The notes under the pieces: generated by a model
What the model was told of the DNA's origin: nothing
Database searches by the model: none
The model's input: only the letters and a program-made list of their open reading frames with translations
Source of the DNA: Limosilactobacillus reuteri
Lineage (GTDB): Bacteria; Bacillota; Bacilli; Lactobacillales; Lactobacillaceae
Assembly: GCF_020784725.1 (NCBI RefSeq)
Contig: NZ_JAJGTZ010000037.1
Span: 36,926 to 100,925, forward strand
DNA: 64,000 nucleotides
Reading direction: 5' to 3'
Program-made: the position numbers and the translations under genes
Shown: positions 29,357 through 38,369 of the stretch, piece after piece
Layout: every line of letters starts with the position of its first letter
Numbering within the stretch: the first letter of the stretch is position 1

Positions 29357-30505
29357 TTATTCAATAATTTTCTTAAAGCCAGCGTATAATTCATCAAATG
29401 TTTTATTAAACTGGTCAGCTTCTTCAAGGGTATTTTGATCCCCAAGGCTAATCCGAACTGCACTTGTCGCAATATTTTCCGGAACTTTCATGGCAGCTAA
29501 TGTTCCGGCTTCAGAATGCTTTTTAGACGAACAAGCACTAGTAGTTGAGATATAGATATCCTTGTCTTCAAAGGCATGAACAATCGTTTCGCCTCGAACT
29601 CCTACAATTGCAAAGCACAAGACATGGGAAGCAAACCCTTGATCACGGCCAGAAATCAATTTCACATGATCGAATTGACTTAAATGGTCGTAAATCCGTT
29701 CTTTGATTGCTTGTTCCCGCTTTACTGATTCTGTTTCATTTTCTTTTACTAGCCGAATTGCTTTTGCCATCGCAACATTACCAGGTGTATTTTCTGTTCC
29801 ATTCCGTAGTGTTCGCTCTTGACCACCACCAGCAATCAAAGGCTCTAACTTACGACCACTCTTGAAGTAAACAAAACCGGTTCCTCGTGGAGCATGAAAT
29901 TTATGACCAGAAAAAGTAGCAAAATCAACGCGATCACTAAATACTTGGTCATCTAACCCTTTACCAATTGCCTGAACAGCATCCACCATAAAGTGAATAT
30001 TTGGATAATCTTTAAGGATTTCTCCTACTTCTTTAATTGGCTGAATCGTTCCAATTTCATTATTAACAGCCATAATAGACACTAAAATCGTATCTGGACG
30101 AATCGCGGCTTTTACATCAGCGGGATTGATCCGTCCTTCTTTATCAACGGGGAGATAAGTAACCTCAAATCCGAAGTCTTTTAGTTGTTCCAATGCATTT
30201 TTTACGGCCGCATGTTCAACACTAGTCGTAATAATGTGTTTGCCAAAACGGTGCTTAGCCATTGCAGTTCCCTTGATTACCCAGTTATCTCCTTCAGAAC
30301 CACCACTAGTAAAAATAATCTCACTAGGCTTAACCCCGAATAGCTTTGCGATCTGCTGACGTGCCTGTTCTTGGAGGTTCCAAGCATTTTCACCAAAGTT
30401 ATGTAAGCTACTTGGATTCCCCCAAATCTTTTGGCTCACGGTTTCGTATGTCGACAAAACATCCGGTAGTATCTTTGTCGTCGCACTATTATCAAAATAG
30501 ATCAT
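29357..30505 (-). CDS. Cysteine desulfurase (NifS/IscS family)
   Basis: This PLP enzyme removes sulfur from cysteine and passes it on as a persulfide. The 382-residue protein has the PLP lysine segment ATFSGHKFHAPRGTGFVYF and the active-site cysteine in ISTTSACSSKKHSEAGT, as well as the substrate-binding SGGSEGDNWVI near the N-terminus. AGGAAGG precedes ATG 30505. Pairing with thiI suggests a dedicated donor for tRNA thiolation, as with NifZ-ThiI in Bacillus; broader roles cannot be excluded. Confidence 0.94.
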   Translation of the reverse strand: MIYFDNSATTKILPDVLSTYETVSQKIWGNPSSLHNFGENAWNLQEQARQQIAKLFGVKPSEIIFTSGGSEGDNWVIKGTAMAKHRFGKHIITTSVEHAAVKNALEQLKDFGFEVTYLPVDKEGRINPADVKAAIRPDTILVSIMAVNNEIGTIQPIKEVGEILKDYPNIHFMVDAVQAIGKGLDDQVFSDRVDFATFSGHKFHAPRGTGFVYFKSGRKLEPLIAGGGQERTLRNGTENTPGNVAMAKAIRLVKENETESVKREQAIKERIYDHLSQFDHVKLISGRDQGFASHVLCFAIVGVRGETIVHAFEDKDIYISTTSACSSKKHSEAGTLAAMKVPENIATSAVRISLGDQNTLEEADQFNKTFDELYAGFKKIIE

Positions 30506-30640
30506 ACTAATTTCCTTCCTAAAAATAATACACAGGGTTGTTACAAATGGGTAACCTACTCTGATTATGATTTCAACAGTATAGGATAGGCTACTGCTGA
30601 AGATTTCGACTCTTCTTAAAACGGTTTTATATTATAACAG
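30506..30640 (-). promoter_or_regulatory. Promoter and possible structured leader of the desulfurase-thiI operon
   Basis: On the minus strand a TATAAT box lies at 30631-30636, but no clear -35 element was found. The implied leader of about 120 bases can form three successive hairpins: GAAGA/TCTTC, CAGTA/TACTG, and GTTAC/GTAAC with GG/CC flanks. I do not recognise a known riboswitch class here and see no intrinsic terminator. Confidence 0.4.
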
Positions 30641-30675
30641 AAAATTAGCTATTAGGCATTAATTATCACTATCAT

Positions 30676-30728
30676 TTAATAAGAAAAGAGGCTGGAAAAA
30701 ACTTCGTTTTTTCAACAGCCTCTTTATT
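30676..30728 (-). terminator. Terminator after ezrA
   Basis: On the minus strand GAGGCTGTTGAAAAAAC pairs with GTTTTTTCCAGCCTC, followed by TTTTCTTATT. It is a member of the repeated hairpin family; the neighbouring bases to about 30750 also match a stretch near 47145-47168. Confidence 0.8.
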
Positions 30729-30772
30729 TATACGAACATTGTTTAAGATATCGTGGAAATTAACCTTGATTT

Positions 30773-32485
30773 TTAATTTTTACCAATTTCACGATAATAG
30801 GTATCTTCAATTCGTTTGTAGCTACCAGGTTCAATTTCCTCTAAAACGGTTGCAATTGCTTCTAAACTTGCTGTGTAGTTAAATTGCTTAAAAAGTTCTT
30901 GGGATTTTTTAGCAGCTGCTGCAATCTTTTCGTTATCACTAAACCGGTTCGCATATTGTTGGAATCGTTCTGTTAATTCCGCACTATCACGAAGAATATC
31001 AGTCTTGTCATTTAATGTATCTAGGTCTGACTCAACGATAATTAGTTGCTTCGTAATTTCATCCATATTGATCTTATACTCATTCAATTCATCAGCTAAC
31101 TTTTTAATCTCATCGCTTACCCCAAAGAAGTAATCTAAGTAATCTTTAGGTAAGCCAGGAAGGTTCAACTGTTCTACTTGTCGGTGAATTGTACGAATCT
31201 GGGTGGAATATTTTTGAAGCATTTGACGAGCGCGTTGCTCATCAGTCTGTAATTTAGCAACTTCATCGTTAAGCTTTTCTTGGCTTTTTTCAATTTCAGT
31301 CAAATTCTTTTGATTAGACTTTTGTCGATCAAGCACCTGACTATAAACAGCTGTTTTATTGGCAATTGCTTCTGCGTCATCACGATACTGTTTAATAATC
31401 GCTTTAATTTGTTCACCAAGTTCACGAACGGTTTCTTGTTCATGATTAGTAAGTGTGTAATTCAAACTTAACCGGTCTAATTCCACACCAAGTTCGTCAT
31501 TTTGCCGTTGAGCGTGTTTTGTAAAATCTTTCATCACTTCAATCAAATGAACAGCTTCATTCTTAGCATCAATTTCTTTTTGCATTACCTCGTATAAGTA
31601 ATCAATCTGGTCACCAAGATCTTTATTAGATTGTTCCACAACATCTAATTGTAAATTGTTAAGTTGGTCAATCGTCTGATCCAGTTTAGATTGGAGCTGT
31701 TCAATTTGCTTATCAATATTTTTCTCCGTAAAGTGGAAATTTTGTTTTACAAGTGTCTCATAACCACTTTTTAGCTCGGATAATTGTTCTGGAAACTCGG
31801 TTGCAATTGGCTTATAGAGCTGAGGAATCTTCTTAAGGTCTTGTTCAAATTTGTCGTTTTCAGATTGCAAATTGCCTAAAATTTCTTGAGCCGCTTCAAT
31901 ATCGCCCTTATTAGTTAAATCAGTAAATTGAGCAAATTGATCCTCTAATTCATTTAACCTGCTATTTAACTGCTTTTCACTGTCTCCATATTCGAAGCTC
32001 TTCTCATTTAGTTGCCGGTGGAATTGACGATATTTATTTTTAATCTGCTCGACCGCTTGCTTATGGGTATGTTGTTGTTGACGAAGATGTTGTAAGTCTT
32101 TTTGGATCTGTTGAAGAGTTGTCGTTAACTTTGCCAAATCCGCTTGCAGGTCACGAATCTGAGTATTAAGTGTTAGTAATTTACTCGTCCGTGAATCTGC
32201 TAACAATTGGGGAGCTTGTTTATTAAAGGCCGTGATTGCTGGTCGCACTTGTTTTTCATACTTGTTTTTAATTGTTTCGAATTGCTTTTTAGCATCCCCG
32301 ATTAGTTGCAATTCTTCAACATTTTTGATCTGCTGGTCAACTTTTTGATCTGCTAGCTTTTTTTCGCTTTCCATTAAGTCGTTGATCTGTTTAACAGCTC
32401 GTCGTTGATAAAAATATACACAAGCTAATATTGCTACGACAATAATTAAAATACCAATCAATACTTGAAAAATCACTTTTTCCAC
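30773..32485 (-). CDS. ezrA: Septation ring formation regulator EzrA
   Basis: EzrA is a membrane-anchored spectrin-like protein that restrains FtsZ ring assembly and links division to wall synthesis. The 570-residue protein has one N-terminal membrane helix (about residues 5-26), then almost entirely coiled coil, with the EzrA-typical NIDKQIEQLQSKLDQTIDQL and a C-terminal EPGSYKRIEDTYYREIG. The frame begins with GTG at 32485. A second GTG three codons in (32476) has AGGTGG at a better distance and may be the true start. It is transcribed alone on the minus strand, divergent from rpsD. Confidence 0.92.
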   Translation of the reverse strand: MEKVIFQVLIGILIIVVAILACVYFYQRRAVKQINDLMESEKKLADQKVDQQIKNVEELQLIGDAKKQFETIKNKYEKQVRPAITAFNKQAPQLLADSRTSKLLTLNTQIRDLQADLAKLTTTLQQIQKDLQHLRQQQHTHKQAVEQIKNKYRQFHRQLNEKSFEYGDSEKQLNSRLNELEDQFAQFTDLTNKGDIEAAQEILGNLQSENDKFEQDLKKIPQLYKPIATEFPEQLSELKSGYETLVKQNFHFTEKNIDKQIEQLQSKLDQTIDQLNNLQLDVVEQSNKDLGDQIDYLYEVMQKEIDAKNEAVHLIEVMKDFTKHAQRQNDELGVELDRLSLNYTLTNHEQETVRELGEQIKAIIKQYRDDAEAIANKTAVYSQVLDRQKSNQKNLTEIEKSQEKLNDEVAKLQTDEQRARQMLQKYSTQIRTIHRQVEQLNLPGLPKDYLDYFFGVSDEIKKLADELNEYKINMDEITKQLIIVESDLDTLNDKTDILRDSAELTERFQQYANRFSDNEKIAAAAKKSQELFKQFNYTASLEAIATVLEEIEPGSYKRIEDTYYREIGKN

Positions 32486-32661
32486 CTACTACTTTTTATT
32501 GTTTATTGCTCTTGCACAACAATTATCCGTATAATCCTATTCAAAATTATAGCATACCACAATGAACGTGCTTTAAAAGATGTGAAAAAACATCTACGTT
32601 TAATAAACTTTTATATTGTTCACCATTCTGCCAAAAAGTTACGAGATTTCTAAAGAAATGA

Positions 32662-32691
32662 TTGACTTATTATTACGAACCGTTGTACACT
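32662..32691 (+). promoter_or_regulatory. Promoter of rpsD
   Basis: TTGACT (32662-32667), 18 bases, TACACT (32686-32691). It lies about 180 bases ahead of rpsD, leaving room for the leader RNA. Confidence 0.65.
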
Positions 32692-32697
32692 AATCTT

Positions 32698-32862
32698 TGT
32701 GTAAAATAATGCAGCAGTGAGGAGCAAGCTCGTCAACAGACTGGTGCCCAAACGGTGTTTTTAGTAACCCGGCTGCTAGGGTGAAAGATTCAAATCAGCC
32801 TGCACGAATGCCAAGCTCACAATCGGATTATTTTACTCCAACTAAAATTATTGGAGGAATTT
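32698..32862 (+). ncRNA. Structured leader of rpsD (ribosomal protein S4 autoregulation)
   Basis: The untranslated leader is closed by AAAATAAT near 32703 pairing with ATTATTTT near 32829. Inside it GTGAGGAGC can pair with the GCTCAC region near 32815, and there are conserved-looking bulges between. Firmicutes rpsD genes have an S4-binding leader that shuts off translation; its position, length and closed architecture fit. The match to the described RNA class was judged by eye only. Confidence 0.65.
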
Positions 32863-32866
32863 ATTT

Positions 32867-33472
32867 ATGTCTCGTTACACTGGTCCAAGTTGGCGTGTTT
32901 CACGTCGCCTTGGCGTTTCACTTTCAGGTACTGGTAAAGAATTAGCACGTCGGGCTTACGCTCCTGGTGACCACGGTCGCGATCGTCGCGGTAAGCTTTC
33001 AGAATATGGTACACAATTACGTGAAAAGCAAAAGCTACGTTTTATGTACGGTATGACTGAACGTCAATTCTCAAACCTTTTCGTTCGTGCCGGTAAGATT
33101 AAGGAAGGTACTCACGGTGCTAACTTTATGGCATTGCTTGAACGTCGTCTTGATAACATGGTTTACCGTCTTGGTTTAGCCACTACTCGTCGTCAAGCTC
33201 GTCAATTAGTTAACCACGGTCACATCACTGTTGATGGTAAGCGTGTTGACATTCCATCATACGAAGTTAAGGTTGGTCAAATCATCGCCGTTCGTGACAA
33301 GTCTAAGAACTTAGACATCATCAAGAACGCTGTGGAAGCTGTTGTTTCTCGTCCTTCATACGTTGACTTTGATGCCGACAAGCTTGAAGGTAAGCTTAAC
33401 CGCATTCCAGCACGTGAAGATATGAACGCTGATATTGATGAAGCTCTTATCGTTGAATTCTACAACAAGTAA
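32867..33472 (+). CDS. rpsD: 30S ribosomal protein S4
   Basis: S4 nucleates assembly of the small subunit body and binds the 5-prime domain of 16S rRNA. The 201-residue protein starts [26 protein letters not shown], the Firmicutes form without the zinc-binding cysteines. It contains the S4 RNA-binding domain (about 90-150, [28 protein letters not shown]). It ends [26 protein letters not shown] precedes the ATG. The gene stands alone with its own promoter and terminator, as in Bacillus. Codon usage is strongly biased, as expected for a ribosomal protein gene. Confidence 0.98.
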   Translation: MSRYTGPSWRVSRRLGVSLSGTGKELARRAYAPGDHGRDRRGKLSEYGTQLREKQKLRFMYGMTERQFSNLFVRAGKIKEGTHGANFMALLERRLDNMVYRLGLATTRRQARQLVNHGHITVDGKRVDIPSYEVKVGQIIAVRDKSKNLDIIKNAVEAVVSRPSYVDFDADKLEGKLNRIPAREDMNADIDEALIVEFYNK

Positions 33473-33502
33473 TCACTAGGTATTACTTGTTGGTTCAACT
33501 CT

Positions 33503-33540
33503 AAAAAAGGCATTCTCCAGGAATTGGGAATGCCTTTTTA
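33503..33540 (+). terminator. Terminator of rpsD
   Basis: GGCATTC pairs with GAATGCC, followed by TTTTTAT, 36 bases after the rpsD stop. Confidence 0.85.
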
Positions 33541-33555
33541 TGTATCACTCTAAAC

Positions 33556-33605
33556 AAAAAACGCCCTAAGATCGTTTAAGTTCAACAATCTTAGGGTGTT
33601 TTTTT
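33556..33605 (-). terminator. Terminator of the purine permease gene (bidirectional)
   Basis: AAAAAACGCCCTAAGAT pairs with ATCTTAGGGTGTTTTTTT. It overlaps the stop of the minus-strand permease gene and may also back up rpsD termination. Confidence 0.8.
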
Positions 33606-34938
33606 ATTTTGGCAAAACATTCAAAATATACAGCAATGCAATAAAAACAAAAAACATGCTCCACATTACAACATTTACTTCTTTGCGACGTCCTGCGGCA
33701 ACCATTAAGATCGGATACGTAAGAAAACCAAATGCAATCCCATAAGAAATGTTATAGGTTAGCGGAATTCCAATAGCAACCAAGAACGATGGCAGTGCAA
33801 TTTCAAATTTATCCCATTCGATATCTTTCAAGGCGGAAACCATCAATACGCCGACCACAATTAAAGCGGCGGCGGTCACTTGAGTAGTAACAACTTCGAG
33901 TAAAGGAGAGAAAGCCATGCTTAAAATGAAAAGCGTTCCCGTTACAATCGCCGTCAAGCCAGTTTTTCCACCAACCGCAATACCAGCTGAGGATTCAACA
34001 TAGGCAGAAGTTGGGGTCGTCCCCATTACCGCCCCTCCTAACATCGAAAGCGAATCGGCCATCAAAGCTCGACCAATCCGGGGCATTTTATTATCCTTCA
34101 TTAAGCCTGCTTCTTGCGCTAACCCAACTAAGGTTCCAGCAGTGTCAAAGAAAGCTACCAATAAGAAGATTAAGACAACAGCCCACATCTTTGGATCAGT
34201 CATTGTTGGCAAGAACTTAATTCCCACCCCAAAAGTTGGTTCTAAGCTGGGAGCCATTGAAATTAGATGGTCCGGCATCTTAACCAATCCCGTTAACAAA
34301 CCAAGAAGTGTTGTTGCAACTAAGCCGATAAAAATTGCTCCCGGAACCTTTTTTACCATTAAAATCGCAATCAAGAAAATCCCAAAAATCGTAATCCAGG
34401 TTGTAGGCACTGTCAAAGATCCTAATTCAACTAGTGATGATTTACTTGAAACAATGATTCCACCACCCTGCAAACCAACAAAAGATATAAATATTCCAAT
34501 CCCCGCAGCCATTGCGTATTTCAAGTCTTTAGGAATAGCATTAATTACAATTTCCCGCACTTTAAGGAAAGACAAGATCGTAAATAAAACAGAGGCAACA
34601 AAAACACCAGCCATTGCCTTTTGCCACGGAATTCCCATTGCTAATACAACCGAATAAGTGAAGAAGGCATTATCACCTAATCCCGGAGCAATCGCAATTG
34701 GATAATTAGCCAAAATTCCCATCAAAAAGCATCCAATAATTGCTGATAAAGCAGTTGCAGTAAAAACTGCTCCTTTGTCCATTCCGGCTACTCCTAGTAC
34801 GCTCGGATTAACAAAAAGAATATAGGCCATTGAAACAAAAGTCGTCAGTCCAGCTAAACATTCTTGTTTAATATTCGTGCCGTTCTCTGACAAATTAAAG
34901 GTTCGGTCTAAAAAACCAATTGTTCGTGTTTCTTCCAA
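33604..34938 (-). CDS. NCS2 family purine permease (AzgA/PbuG type)
   Basis: This is probably a proton symporter for hypoxanthine/guanine or related bases. The protein has about 13 membrane helices and the AzgA-group landmarks: LAGLTTFVSMAYILFVNP, NYPIAIAPGLGDNAFF and GTTPTSAYVESSAGIAVGGKTGLTAIVTG. The longest frame starts at 34983. TTG 34938 (444 residues, MEETRTIGFLDRTFNL) is chosen because GGAGTG lies just before it and the usual N-terminus of the group then results. A PurR-like box lies at 35054-35066 upstream. The exact base transported is not readable from sequence. Confidence 0.88.
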   Translation of the reverse strand: MEETRTIGFLDRTFNLSENGTNIKQECLAGLTTFVSMAYILFVNPSVLGVAGMDKGAVFTATALSAIIGCFLMGILANYPIAIAPGLGDNAFFTYSVVLAMGIPWQKAMAGVFVASVLFTILSFLKVREIVINAIPKDLKYAMAAGIGIFISFVGLQGGGIIVSSKSSLVELGSLTVPTTWITIFGIFLIAILMVKKVPGAIFIGLVATTLLGLLTGLVKMPDHLISMAPSLEPTFGVGIKFLPTMTDPKMWAVVLIFLLVAFFDTAGTLVGLAQEAGLMKDNKMPRIGRALMADSLSMLGGAVMGTTPTSAYVESSAGIAVGGKTGLTAIVTGTLFILSMAFSPLLEVVTTQVTAAALIVVGVLMVSALKDIEWDKFEIALPSFLVAIGIPLTYNISYGIAFGFLTYPILMVAAGRRKEVNVVMWSMFFVFIALLYILNVLPK

Positions 34939-35380
34939 AATACACACTCCAAATAAATATGATAGTGCGATCATCGCATACATTTAAGAATAATTCAACG
35001 TGAATGTTTGATTTAAATTCGGATAAAGCAAAGATGATTAATATTTTTCACTAAATAACGAACAATATAGTTTTTTATCTACCTTTCAAGCTCGTTCATG
35101 CCTTATCATCTATTTCATTTATACCAGCATAACTAACTTTGATTATAATTTTTTTAATAGCACAATCGTTGCAAAAAAAAAAAAAAAGCATATAGTTGAA
35201 AGTGTAAATAATAATTATTATTTATATGTCATTAAATTTTCTGCAGTGCTGACAGCTTATTGTGTATTGTTTTTTGCCTTCGCTTTAATATGTATTCAAC
35301 TTCCATAATTAACCATTTTAGTTATTACATATTAATGCAAAAAGAGACAATTAGTAAATTGACTAAGGAGGCTACCATTT
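34939..35380. other. Divergent intergenic region between purine permease and gadB
   Basis: This A/T-rich region serves two divergent genes. Visible are a PurR-box-like AATAACGAACAAT at 35054-35066 (one departure from the consensus as I recall it), a half-matching inverted TTCGG copy near 35018-35022, and a 15-base A homopolymer at 35173-35187. A strong AAGGAGG lies just before gadB. I could not place a convincing promoter for gadB. No gene is seen. Confidence 0.4.
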
Positions 35381-36787
35381 ATGGCAGGACTATATGGAAA
35401 AAATGATAAGGAAAAGCGTGATGTTTTAGATCCAATCTTTGGCTCATATACTTCTGATCATGCTTTATCAAAATATGAATTAAATCAAGAATCTGTTGCT
35501 CCAGAAGTAGCTTATCGCATTGTAAAAGATCAACTAATTGATGAAGGTAACGCTCGTGAAAACCTAGCAACCTTCTGTCAGACATACATGGAACCTAAAG
35601 CAACGGAAATTATGGCAGAAACGATGCAAAAAAATGCTATCGATAAAGATGAATATCCGAGAACTGCTGAATTAGAAAACCGCTGTGTCAATATTATTGC
35701 TAAGTTATGGCATGGCCAAAAAGATGAAAATTATATCGGAACCTCAACTGTTGGTTCTTCAGAAGGTTGTATGCTTGGTGGCCTGGCAATGAAATTCGCA
35801 TGGCGCGAGCGTGCTAAAAAGTTAGGCCTTGATATTCATGCCCGAAAGCCAAATCTAGTAATATCATCCGGTTACCAAGTTTGTTGGGAAAAATTTGCAA
35901 CCTATTTTGATGTTGAACTTAGAACAGTTCCAATGGATGAAGAACACCAATCACTTAATATGAATACTGTAATGGATTATGTTGATGAATACACCATTGG
36001 CATCGTTGGCATTATGGGTATTACTTATACTGGTCGTTACGATGATATCGCAAAATTAAATGATCTTGTTGAAGAATATAACAAGACTACTGACTATAAA
36101 GTATATATCCATGTTGATGCAGCTTCCGGTGGTTTTTATGCTCCATTTATGGAACCAGATATAAAATGGGACTTTCAACTTAAGAATGTTGTTTCGATCA
36201 ATTCCTCTGGTCACAAGTACGGATTAGTTTATCCAGGAATTGGTTGGGTTCTTTGGCGTGATAAAAAGTTCCTACCTGAAAGCTTAATCTTTAAGGTTCA
36301 ATACTTGGGCGGTGAATTGCCGACAATGGCAATTAATTTCTCAAGAAGTGCTTCTCAAATTATTGGGCAATATTACAACTTTGTTCGTTTTGGCTTCGAT
36401 GGCTATCAAAAGATTCAAAAACGCACTCATGATGTAGCCGTTTATCTCTCAACAGAAATTGAAAAAATGGGTATGTTTGAAATGGTTAATGATGGATCAC
36501 AACTTCCAATTATTTGTTATAAGTTAAAAGATCTAACTGCCCAAAATTGGTCATTATACGACTTAGCTGATCGTTTACGAATGCAAGGTTGGCAAGTTCC
36601 TGCCTACCCTCTACCAAAGAACTTAGATACAGTAGAAGTGCAACGAATTGTATGTCGAGCAGACTTTGGGATGAGCCGAGCACATGAATTTATTGATGAT
36701 ATGCAACGTGATATTAAAGCATTAAATAACTCGACTTTAGTTGGAAAAAAAACAACTGAACTTAAAAAGTATGGCTTTGCACATTAA
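35381..36787 (+). CDS. gadB: Glutamate decarboxylase
   Basis: GadB converts glutamate to GABA and CO2, consuming a proton; this is the core of glutamate-dependent acid resistance. The 468-residue protein shows the PLP-binding segment SINSSGHKYGL with Lys279, the upstream HVDAASGGFYAPF, and TSTVGSSEGCMLGG. The C-terminal HEFIDDMQRDIKAL is typical, ending with a short tail. Length equals the usual lactobacillus GadB (467-469). AAGGAGGCTACCATTT precedes the ATG. It is followed by gadC, but a good terminator lies between them, so gadC may be under-expressed relative to gadB or have its own promoter. Confidence 0.97.
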   Translation: MAGLYGKNDKEKRDVLDPIFGSYTSDHALSKYELNQESVAPEVAYRIVKDQLIDEGNARENLATFCQTYMEPKATEIMAETMQKNAIDKDEYPRTAELENRCVNIIAKLWHGQKDENYIGTSTVGSSEGCMLGGLAMKFAWRERAKKLGLDIHARKPNLVISSGYQVCWEKFATYFDVELRTVPMDEEHQSLNMNTVMDYVDEYTIGIVGIMGITYTGRYDDIAKLNDLVEEYNKTTDYKVYIHVDAASGGFYAPFMEPDIKWDFQLKNVVSINSSGHKYGLVYPGIGWVLWRDKKFLPESLIFKVQYLGGELPTMAINFSRSASQIIGQYYNFVRFGFDGYQKIQKRTHDVAVYLSTEIEKMGMFEMVNDGSQLPIICYKLKDLTAQNWSLYDLADRLRMQGWQVPAYPLPKNLDTVEVQRIVCRADFGMSRAHEFIDDMQRDIKALNNSTLVGKKTTELKKYGFAH

Positions 36788-36803
36788 TTTTTAAGACTAC
36801 ATT

Positions 36804-36858
36804 TGTTCTACATAGTTAAGCCTTGGTGAAAGCTTTTTAATTATGTAGAACATTTTTT
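36804..36858 (+). terminator. Terminator between gadB and gadC
   Basis: TGTTCTACATA with inner TTAAGC pairs with GCTT/TTAA and TTATGTAGAACA, followed by TTTTTTAT. It should end most gadB transcripts and let a fraction through to gadC. Confidence 0.75.
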
Positions 36859-36894
36859 ATATCACCGAAATAAAAAAGGAGGTATATCGTCATT

Positions 36895-38355
36895 ATGGGT
36901 ACATTACAAAATAAAAGAACTCTTACAATGTGGGGGTTCTTCTCAATTACTGCAGCAATGGTTTTAACAGTTTATGAATACCCAACCTTTGCCACTTCTA
37001 AACTCCATCTTGTATTCTTTCTGATATTAGGAGGTCTATTTTGGTTTATTCCTGTTGCGTTATGTGCTGCAGAAATGGCTACTGTTAAAGGTTGGAATGA
37101 TAATGGTGGTGGTGAGTTCAGTTGGGTTAGTCATACTCTTGGAACGAGGTTTGGCTTCGCCGCAATCTTCTTTCAGTGGTTCCAAATTACAGTCAATTTT
37201 TGTACAATGATTTACTTTATTTTAGGAGCATTATCTTTTGTTGTGAGTTGGCCTGCTTTAACTAATAACGCATGGGTTAAATTCTGGGGAGTATTAATAG
37301 TCTTCTGGTTAGTCACATTTTCCCAATTTGGTGGAACCAAATATACACAAAAGATTGCAAAAGTTGGCTTTCTAATTGGTATCTTAATTCCCTCCGGACT
37401 ATTATTTATTCTTGCCATTTGGTATCTATGCTCTGGCGGAAAATTATTGATTAATTTCACGCCACATCAATTTATTCCTGATTTTACCAAAGTTGATACT
37501 CTCGTTGTGTTTGTCTCATTTATTTTAGCTTATATGGGTGGCGAGGCCTCTGCTTCTTATATCAATGACCTTAAAAATCCAAATAAGAATTATCCATTGG
37601 TTATGTTTATCCTTGTCATCCTAGCAATTTGTTTAGATACACTAGGCGGTTTAACTGTAGCTGCTGTTATTCCACAAAATCAGCTCTCATTAAGTGCCGG
37701 AGTTGTACAAGCATTTAATTATCTATTTGTTAATTTAAGTCATGGTGAATTAGGCTGGCTAACGCGTATTGTTGGGTTAATGTTAGCCTGTGGTGTTATT
37801 GCAGAGATTAGTTCATGGGTAACAGGACCTTCTCGTGCTATTTACGATACCGCCAAAATTGGTATTCTTCCTAGCTATTTCAAGAAAATAAATAAACATG
37901 ATATTCCTGTTCGGCTAATCATCGTTCAAGGAATCATCGTTTCAATTTGGGATGCCGTTTTGACCCTCGGTGGTGGCGGCGGTAATGTTTCTTTCTTTGC
38001 TGCAATGGGCTTGACGGTTGTTATTTATTTAGTCGCTTACTTCCTATTCTTTACTAGCTATTTGGTTTTAGTATATAAAAAGAAAGATTTACCAAGAACT
38101 TATAATGTACCAGGCGGCACTTTTGGAAAAACAATCATTGCTGTTTGTGGTTTCTTAGTAACATTATTTGCTTTTATCATCTCATTTTTCCCAACTACGT
38201 CACTGCCTGCTTCATCTCATGGAACGTATATGGCGATTTTAATCATAAGCTTCCTTGTTGTTTTGACAATTCCATTTATTATTTTTCAGCTAACAAAAAA
38301 GCATCACACTGGTTTATTAGATGAAGATGAAAATGCAAAAGAAATTCATAAATAG
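36895..38355 (+). CDS. gadC: Glutamate/GABA antiporter
   Basis: GadC exchanges external glutamate for internal GABA, completing the acid-resistance cycle. The 486-residue APC-superfamily protein has about 12 membrane helices, the N-terminal LTMWGFFSITAAMVLTVYEYPTFA, the helix VSFILAYMGGEASASYINDLKNPNKNYP, and the SSWVTGPSRAIYDTAKIGILPSYFKKIN segment common to this antiporter group. The C-terminal tail is charged, as expected for the pH plug. AAAGGAGG lies 12 bases ahead of ATG. It lies between gadB and murI. An exchanger for another amino acid is less likely given the neighbour. Confidence 0.9.
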   Translation: MGTLQNKRTLTMWGFFSITAAMVLTVYEYPTFATSKLHLVFFLILGGLFWFIPVALCAAEMATVKGWNDNGGGEFSWVSHTLGTRFGFAAIFFQWFQITVNFCTMIYFILGALSFVVSWPALTNNAWVKFWGVLIVFWLVTFSQFGGTKYTQKIAKVGFLIGILIPSGLLFILAIWYLCSGGKLLINFTPHQFIPDFTKVDTLVVFVSFILAYMGGEASASYINDLKNPNKNYPLVMFILVILAICLDTLGGLTVAAVIPQNQLSLSAGVVQAFNYLFVNLSHGELGWLTRIVGLMLACGVIAEISSWVTGPSRAIYDTAKIGILPSYFKKINKHDIPVRLIIVQGIIVSIWDAVLTLGGGGGNVSFFAAMGLTVVIYLVAYFLFFTSYLVLVYKKKDLPRTYNVPGGTFGKTIIAVCGFLVTLFAFIISFFPTTSLPASSHGTYMAILIISFLVVLTIPFIIFQLTKKHHTGLLDEDENAKEIHK

Positions 38356-38369
38356 GGAGGTAGTAGAAA

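Noticed and set aside
34142..34657. 171-codon plus-strand frame opposite the purine permease
   Set aside because: It is long but antisense to a well-conserved membrane protein; its Lys/Thr/Pro-rich composition is what antisense of such genes gives, and no ribosome-binding site is present.
34939..35110. Purine riboswitch ahead of the purine permease
   Set aside because: The conserved loop sequences of the purine aptamer could not be found on the minus strand; only a PurR-like box is visible.
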